Source: Selaginella moellendorffii (Eukaryota; Streptophyta; Lycopodiopsida; Selaginellales; Selaginellaceae). From it: a DNA stretch of 64,000 nt. This document shows positions 58,331 to 64,000 of this stretch, piece by piece. A program made the translations under genes and the position numbers. The notes beneath the pieces were generated by a model. The model saw only the letters and a list, made by a program, of their open reading frames with translations. It was not told where the DNA came from and made no database searches. The stretch's first letter is position 1, and every line of letters begins with the position of its first letter. The stretch is taken from the NCBI RefSeq assembly GCF_000143415.4, contig NW_003314262.1, positions 410,078 through 474,077 of the forward strand, in the 5' to 3' direction.

Positions 58331-59440
58331 TCAGCCATTGCTCAAGCCATTACCTGCTAGATAATGTTGCAAGATCCTTATTTGATGCTTGTGCTCCCAC
58401 TGTCCCACATATGAACTCATGATAGCTTGTTGAAAGTAAGTCTTGAATGGGCCAAAACAACTCACATCCAGTAGTTGTAGCTTGTGTGATGAGTGTGCTG
58501 GTAGGAGGATGATGTCAATCCCAAAATCTTTGGGCATGCAAGGAGCAATGAAAACCATGACTGTCAATGATGAGAGCATGCCTGTTTTCACTTGAGCAGC
58601 TACCAAGTATGTGTTTCACAAAGTGGTGAAGCCACTAAAACCACAAATCATTTAACATCCAGGCCTTTAGAGTAATTGCAAACATCGCTCCAGGTTCACA
58701 ACTAGATATCCAATTTTGCATGTGGCACTCCCCTTGGAAGATTTAGAAACTAGGTAATGATACTTTCTCTGCACTCACAATAGCTAGAATGGTGATGTGT
58801 TCAGTGTTACTTGGAACAATGCTGCATTCCATTTGTTGCCAAGACTTTGGCACGTCCATTTTGACTAGCATGAACACTAGTCTTGTTGGCATTCCAAATG
58901 TTGCTAGCTTTGTACTTGTTCACAAGGTATGTAGCTTCTGATTTTATAAGCATTGAACAATAGGTTGATACAGATTCTTAGCTTGTTGTAGTTCCAAAGC
59001 TTGAGCAGTCTTGAATTTTATGTCCAGATGCTTCCTCATGAATAGTCTACACCATTTACGACTAGAATTCTAGGTGATATCTCTTGTTGATACAATGCTT
59101 ACTACTGCATCTTTGAGCTCACTTTGTGTCATAGGGTAGCCAACTTCTACTCTAACTTTCAACACAACAAGGAGTGTCTCTTCTTCAGATGTAGAGAGCA
59201 TTGTTGATGGACCAGGTCTCATACCCTTCCTCTTCTCAGCCACCCCAGAACAAGGTATCCCAACGTCTATAGCAGCCTTCCTCTCTGATAGCTGACCACT
59301 GTTTACAGCTTCCATGGCTTCACAAAGCTGTTCATTAGTCCATGTTCATACATTTGTCACCTTTCTAGACTTCACTCTCTTTTGCTTCAGGACTATTGGT
59401 CTACTCTCAATTTCAAGCTACTCCAGTTCTTCATGCTCAG
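58331..59440 (-). pseudogene. Decayed pogo/Tigger-type DNA transposase
   Basis: On the minus strand from about 59440: basic tail, WTNEQLCEAMEAV, then SERKAAIDVGIPCSGVAEK, the psq-type helix-turn-helix. A GxxxxLSxxEE-like segment (STMLSTSEEETLL) and GYPMTQSEL follow. Further on come a Trp-Leu-rich block (WLHHFVKHILG), HALIIDSHGFH (second catalytic Asp), then, after a frameshift, ILLPAHSSHKLQLLDVSCFGPFKTYF, the classic pogo LPPHxSHxxQPLDV block. Stops and frameshifts are scattered, so it is dead. TIRs were not found. Confidence 0.8.
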
Positions 59441-60895
59441 ATTGATCCTCATTGTTGGGAACATCTTGATCGTTGCAGCTAAGAGTGTGTACATGCTATA
59501 AGAAAAAGAAGTGTAAGCTCAATTGCTTTTAATTGTAATTTTGATAATACCTTGGCATTACAGGTACATTGAGTGGGAGCCTTTCTCTTTACTCCTTGCT
59601 TGGCACCATTGGTACTTTGTGGTAAGGTTTTTTTCTACATGATCAAATGAAAATAATAGAATGCTCAATTGTACCTCCTGGATCCTGGCTCTGAGACAAA
59701 CTGTCTAGTGACTTGTACTGTTGCTCTGGACAACTCTTCTAGTTGCATGTATAGTTGTAAGTAACACTATTTTTTTTACAGGGAATTCTTTTTATATCTT
59801 CCAACAATGACCATCCAGTATGGCAATATTTCTGGCTGTGGTGAATGCTCTCTAAGATGCTCTTTGAATTCTGAAGCCCTTTAGTACGCTGGCAGGTTGC
59901 AGTATGTTGCTGACCAATGCATGAACTGCTGTGCAAGTTGCTTTTCGATTTCATGCTTGGATACGCTCCTCTTCAAGTAAGCTCTGTAAAGCAAAGTAAA
60001 GAAAAATGACCTCTTTAAGCTTTTTTGTGATCTAAAAACGTTCTTAATTTTGATCAAAGAGCTAATCTTAGAAGACCAAAACTTTGCAAGGTTTTTTCCT
60101 ATGCTGGAAAGACCTCTAATGAAAAGCCTCTTTTAATAGCTCTTATCCATCCACTCTACTTTTAAGCTCTCTATGAAAATCAGGAATGCAATTGAAGAAT
60201 AACAATATAACAAGTTCCCTAACTCTAGATTTGAAGATTTTTAAGAATATAGATCAATAATAGCATCAATTAAACCATCACTAAGAAGAACTCTAGACAT
60301 ACAATTGGAAATGGAAAAAGAGTGGGCTACTTTGTAAAAATGCGGGAACTCTAATTAGGAGATAACTAGTCTATTGCTATCACACTAGAGAAATCTTGTA
60401 TAGAGCATCACCCCTCCAACCTTGAGTGCATTTATGCATCAGAGCAATCATGCCATACATCTTTTGTAAATTCTTGTTAAGGGCTTGCAATTCATGTACA
60501 ACATCATGGATACCAAACCTTAGCATCTCTATTAATCAACACTACCATCATCATTAGGATTCTAATTGGCCATTGCAACCAACTTTTTTTATACAAATTT
60601 TAAAAACAAGCACTAAACATTACACCTTCTCTTGATAAACTACTTCAAAAGTTACCACCACTACCCTTAAGATAGATTAAACCCTAAGTCGGCAGTGTTT
60701 CAGCCACAAGATTATTTTCTTGATAAAAGAAGCTAGTTATTAGATTATTAATTTTTTAGCATTCTTATTTTCTTGATGAAAGAAGATAGTTATTAGATTA
60801 TTAAGTATATCTTTTCAAAATGTTTCAATCATTTATTGAATGCTCACCAGCATTATTAGCTGGTATAAAGCTCAAAACTCTACTAGAAAGTTTAC
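59441..60895. other. AT-rich spacer, no gene seen
   Basis: No motif or splice-consistent frame was found. The right edge is the 3' UTR side of the pentapeptide gene. Confidence 0.5.
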
Positions 60896-61957
60896 TTAAT
60901 CGCAGAGCAGCGTCTCCCTTGTGGAATTGCTTGTGACAGGGTTGATCCTGTTGGTACTCACAACTTTAGTTTACAAAACAAACATTATAAAGAACTTAAC
61001 CCATCTGCTATTCTGCACAGATAACTCCGCTGGTCTTCTCTCCACAAGACATCCGTAAAATCTAAATGCAAATCACGGCTGTAAGAATCTCCCTGCCTGT
61101 AAGAATGTAACGTACCCGCTCCAGTTATGTTTGCACCCTTCAAAGAGGTGTTGCCTGTGACAAGAGCCCCTTCAAGGTTGGCGTTTGTGAAATTGGCCTA
61201 GAATAGAACTTACTCGTTTGTAAGCAAAAAACAGAATTGAAAAGAATTCTACCTTCGTCGCATCGGCCAAGGACAAGTCTGCTCCACGAAGATCTGCGTC
61301 AGAAAAATCGGCCCCTAGAAAAAGAGAGCAAAGGAAAAAAGTGTGAGGAGACGAAATCTTATACAAGTTTGCTCACCCGTAAGATTTGCATCGAAGAAGC
61401 TAGCTCCGAATAGTTTTGCTCCTTTGAAGTTGGCCTGGCGTAGAATCGACTGCAAAGTTTATCTCGATGCAGTTTTGGTAGCTCCAATGAAGCAAATGGA
61501 GAAGAGTTACCGTTTTGAAGTCTTGTTTAGTGAGATCCCGGCCACTAAAATCCTTTCCAGAGAGATCCTGCCCTCTCGTGACCTCGGAACCATACGGACC
61601 ACCGCCCTGTGTTTTCCCAAGCACACTGAGATCCACGATCAAGGAATGCGACCAAAAATCCTTAAAGATTTCCAGAAATTCTGACCATACCTTGAATGCG
61701 AGGGCTGGATCGACAGGAAAGAGCAAAGCGATGGCGGCTACAGCTGCCACACTCGCCCTAGCGGCTCGAAATCCCTGGCACTCAGCCTGGATTTCGCATT
61801 CTCGCATCCCTAGCACCGCATTCCTGAGATTTACCAGCTTGAATCGCTGCCCGTGATCGGCGCCGGAGGGAGACGCATTGATCGGCGCACGGAAGAATCG
61901 CTGGTGAAGAATCGCTCCACAGAGCGCTTCGACAGCGCAAGAACACGACGAAGCCAT
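60896..61957 (-). CDS. Thylakoid-lumen pentapeptide-repeat protein (TL20.3-like), seven exons
   Basis: Spliced model: complement(60896-60947, 61001-61061, 61116-61197, 61253-61314, 61377-61449, 61511-61606, 61691-61957), 693 nt, 230 residues. The N-terminus is a bipartite transit peptide: a Ser/Arg-rich chloroplast part, then a hydrophobic AVAAIALLF with an A-x-A-type site (PALA), indicating lumen import. Pentapeptide A(D/N)Lxx units follow: GQDLSGKDFSGRDLTKQDF, then ANFKGAKLFGASFFDANLTG, ADFSDADLRGADLSLADA and ANLEGALVTGNTSFKGANI. The C-terminus REDQRSYLCRIADG...STRETLLCD has the conserved Cys pair. The function of lumenal pentapeptide proteins is unknown. Intron 61607-61690 (84 bp) is a multiple of three without a stop, so an ORF finder would read through it; splicing restores AFK-GGGPYG. 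The ATG at 61957 is preferred over an upstream in-frame one at 61999. Confidence 0.9.
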
Positions 61958-62016
61958 ATCCGCAAAGTAACGAGGGAGATTTAAAACTAGTATAATCACC
62001 CTTTCATTATCGCTAA

Positions 62017-62088
62017 GTCGTTGTAGTATAGTGGTGAGTATTTCCGCCTGTCACGCGGACGACCCGGGTTCGATCCCCGGCAATGGCG
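62017..62088 (+). tRNA. tRNA-Asp(GTC)
   Basis: A 72-nt canonical cloverleaf: acceptor GTCGTTG/CAATGGC with G-T pairs, anticodon loop CTGTCAC (GTC), and T arm CCGGG-TTCGATC-CCCGG. Followed by TACTCTATTTTTT, a run of T suitable as a polymerase III terminator. It lies 60 bp upstream of the divergent pentapeptide gene start. Confidence 0.96.
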
Positions 62089-62094
62089 ATACTC

Positions 62095-62100
62095 TATTTT
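62095..62100 (+). terminator. Polymerase III terminator of tRNA-Asp
   Basis: A T-run (ATTTTTTC) lies 7-12 bases after the discriminator base, the usual place. Confidence 0.6.
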
Positions 62101-62428
62101 TTCACATTTATTACCATTCCAGAAAGAAGCGCGAATATCAATGAGATGGAGCTGCGCATAGATTTCTAGGTTTTCCTCTCGCGGCGCTGCGACAAACCGA
62201 AGCGCATTTTGGAGGCGATCGATCGATCCAGCGCCGAATGCGCGTGCCGACCGAGGTCAGTGATTTCTTTCTTTCCCAAGAAAAGCGCGATCGATGCATT
62301 TGTTTCCCTCCGGATCATCGTCACATGCATCCTCCTGCCTGGAAATGCGTGATCACATTTCTTTCTGGTAGGGTTCTTTCCAGAGATTTCTAGTGTCGCT
62401 CCAGACAGCTCCTGGATTGATAATGACG

Positions 62429-62450
62429 GGAGAGAGAGAGAGAGAGAGAG
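62429..62450. repeat. (GA)n microsatellite in kinase leader
   Basis: About ten GA units lie in the presumed 5' UTR region of the kinase gene. No gene is seen between the tRNA and the kinase start. Confidence 0.8.
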
Positions 62451-62831
62451 CGCTCTTTGTCTAGTTCCAGCACGATCCCATTGATTTTTTTTCTCTCATC
62501 CATTATCGTAGTTAATGGATGATGGAAGTTTTTTTCCCTGAGTGACAGCATTTGATTTACTCCTGCCTGTCGTCTCCCAAAATCCCCGTCTTCATTCATG
62601 TGGTGTCAAGGACTTTCTCTCCATTTCAAGTTGCTACATTGGATTCTCACGCAGTGTCTTCCAGGCAGGAGTGGATGAATGGCTCCAAAGTTTGGCGATC
62701 GCTAAGGCGGAGCTCCATCCCATCCCTCTTCTCTCGTCGCGAAGAAGATGCGGGCTCTCTTGGAGTCGCCTCCAGATCATGGAGGACGCCAGCGCTTTCA
62801 TCCAGCAACCAGTCCGTCACACTCGCCAGAG

Positions 62832-64000
62832 ATGGCTCTCATACTCGCATTTGCGATCGGTGGCGGAGTCACTCTCCTGGTGGTGTTCGTCGTCAGCGTC
62901 CTCTTTCTCTACTACCGATTCAAGTCGAGCAAGACCAGCCCCTTCGATCCAGCAACAGTTCCTCGCCTCCAAAAGTTCTCCTACCGAGAGCTCAAGGCCG
63001 CCACAGGCTCGTTTAGCATCGAGAACAAGCTCGGGCAAGGGGGGTTTGGGCCGGTGCACAAGGGAGTTCTAAGGAATGGCCAGGTGGTGGCAGTCAAGAG
63101 CTTGGATTCGGCATCGCTCCAGGGGGAGAAAGAGTTCCAGAACGAGATGGCAGTGATAGGCAGTATCAGGTGTTCTCACATTGTCGGATTGATGGGCTAC
63201 TGCGCCGAGCGGAAGAAGAGGCTGCTGGTCTACGAGTACATGGCCAACCGGAGCTTGCAGGAGGCCCTCTTCCACGACGGCTATCCAGTGGAGCTGGACT
63301 GGAAGATGCGCTACAAGGTGATCCTGGACATCGCCCAAGCGCTCGCCTTCCTCCACTTTCGGTGCGAGCCGCCAATCATCCACGGCGACATCAAGCCCAG
63401 CAACGTTCTTCTGGACGACAAGCTTTGCGCCAGGCTTGCCGACTTCGGGCTGGCCAGAGTTAAGACGGAGGCGGCCCCAGACGTCCGGAGCGAGGACGTT
63501 CTTCTTAATGGCGAGGCCGCGCAGGATCACGACAGGGTGAAGGTGGAAAGATTTGTGAGGGACAGCGAGAAGTGGCATCACAAGAAGAAGATGAGGAAGG
63601 ATGCTCTCAGCAAGAAGAAGCGCTTGTCGGCGGGGAGTAGCGTGAGAGGGGCTCCACAACACCCAGTGGCTAGCGGCATTGATGACAAGCAGCAACAGTC
63701 AGGGGGATTCGAAGGAGTCGAGGAAAGGTTCAAGGCTCATCTTCCTCCCTGCGCAGCCTAAGTTGTGGAACGATGGTTGTTGACCAAACCGTGGAGACGA
63801 GCGCTGGAGGAATGAGGGTGGAGGAGGAGGAGGTGGGATTTTCTTTCCATAATGAGAGCGCAGCAGCAGCAGCTGCAGCGGACAACACACCGCCACCACC
63901 ATCAAGCCCTCGAGTTGATGGCGCTTGCTGGAAAGTGGAAAGCCGACGATCTCTAGGGGCCGATAGAAATGAAGATGGGACCAGCCAAGTCGTCTCTAGT
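62832..64000 (+). CDS. Receptor-like kinase with activation-segment insertion (5' part; runs off window)
   Basis: From ATG 62832 a single-pass membrane segment (LILAFAIGGGVTLLVVFVV and following) precedes a Ser/Thr kinase. It has the G-loop GQGGFGPV, VAVKSL lysine, EFQNEMAVIG (alpha-C Glu), HGDIKPSN and DFGLARVK. HGD replaces HRD, a non-RD kinase. There is no ectodomain: it is a short-leader cytoplasmic RLK resembling Arabidopsis At1g80870, which also carries a long insert after DFG. Here DFG is followed by a basic insert (HHKKKMRKDALSKKKRLS) and the frame stops at 63761. A different frame is open from about 63700 to the window end (acid- and Ser/Ala/Pro-rich), suggesting a frameshift or unrecognised intron inside the insert; the C-lobe must lie beyond 64000. 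An upstream in-frame ATG at 62748 is possible. Confidence 0.75.

Noticed and set aside
62552-63016. Two overlapping plus-strand ORFs at the kinase start
   Set aside because: They are in frames other than the kinase domain and lack motifs. They are shadows of the 5' leader and N-lobe.

Overview
The window looks like a land plant with motile, flagellated sperm. The likeliest source is a lycophyte such as Selaginella moellendorffii, but that is inferred from gene content and was not searched. Evidence: introns are very short (about 35-85 bp) with GT-AG ends. A chloroplast lumen pentapeptide gene, a PPR pseudogene and a plant-type receptor-like kinase sit beside the centriole gene SAS-6 and a MORN-repeat gene. 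Ty1/copia and Ty3/gypsy remnants are abundant. One 100-N assembly gap lies at 25347-25446.

Layout. 1-7.0 kb is AT-rich decayed repeat with fragments of a gypsy integrase. 7.0-10.0 kb is a stop-riddled copia element, followed by a tRNA-Arg-like gene. 10.2-12.5 kb holds an aminoglycoside-phosphotransferase-like fragment (+) and a frameshifted PPR pseudogene (-). 12.9-17.6 kb is two copia copies tail to tail; the minus-strand copy has lost its reverse transcriptase and carries a nested non-autonomous LTR element. 18.9-23.5 kb has two minus-strand genes: an unrecognised 651-residue helical protein and a WD40 protein whose 5' end abuts a solo LTR. 23.6-28 kb is repeat, gap and minisatellite. 28.0-33.7 kb is a gene-dense island: a MORN-repeat gene (-) divergent from SAS-6 (+) across 186 bp, then a DUF1365 gene (+). 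34.5-37.7 kb is a gypsy element. 38.0-49.7 kb is the most unusual region (below). 49.7-60.9 kb is AT-rich decayed repeat with a dead pogo/Tigger-type transposon. 60.9-64 kb has a thylakoid-lumen pentapeptide gene (-), tRNA-Asp(GUC) and the 5' part of a receptor-like kinase (+).

The unusual region (38.0-49.7 kb) contains a minus-strand transposase-like reading frame and a 19-exon plus-strand gene. The gene model keeps a consistent frame over 1,821 codons. It joins a ParB-like segment near the N-terminal third, a long lysine/acid-rich linker built from small phase-1 exons, and a C-terminal FCP1/NIF-type HAD phosphatase-like domain that has lost its catalytic Asp pair. A 22-nt near-perfect palindrome occurs at least 22 times here. 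Eleven of the 18 introns carry a whole copy and one a half copy, usually just upstream of the 3' splice site; two more copies are translated in an exon. Internal stops in this gene and in the neighbouring transposase are nearly all TAG in CAG-like context. I read this as a methylated, probably mobile locus with a family of homologous palindrome-bearing introns.

Coordinates of multi-exon genes come from manual splicing: every exon junction uses GT (one GC) and AG, and the total length is divisible by three. No expression data or database search was available.
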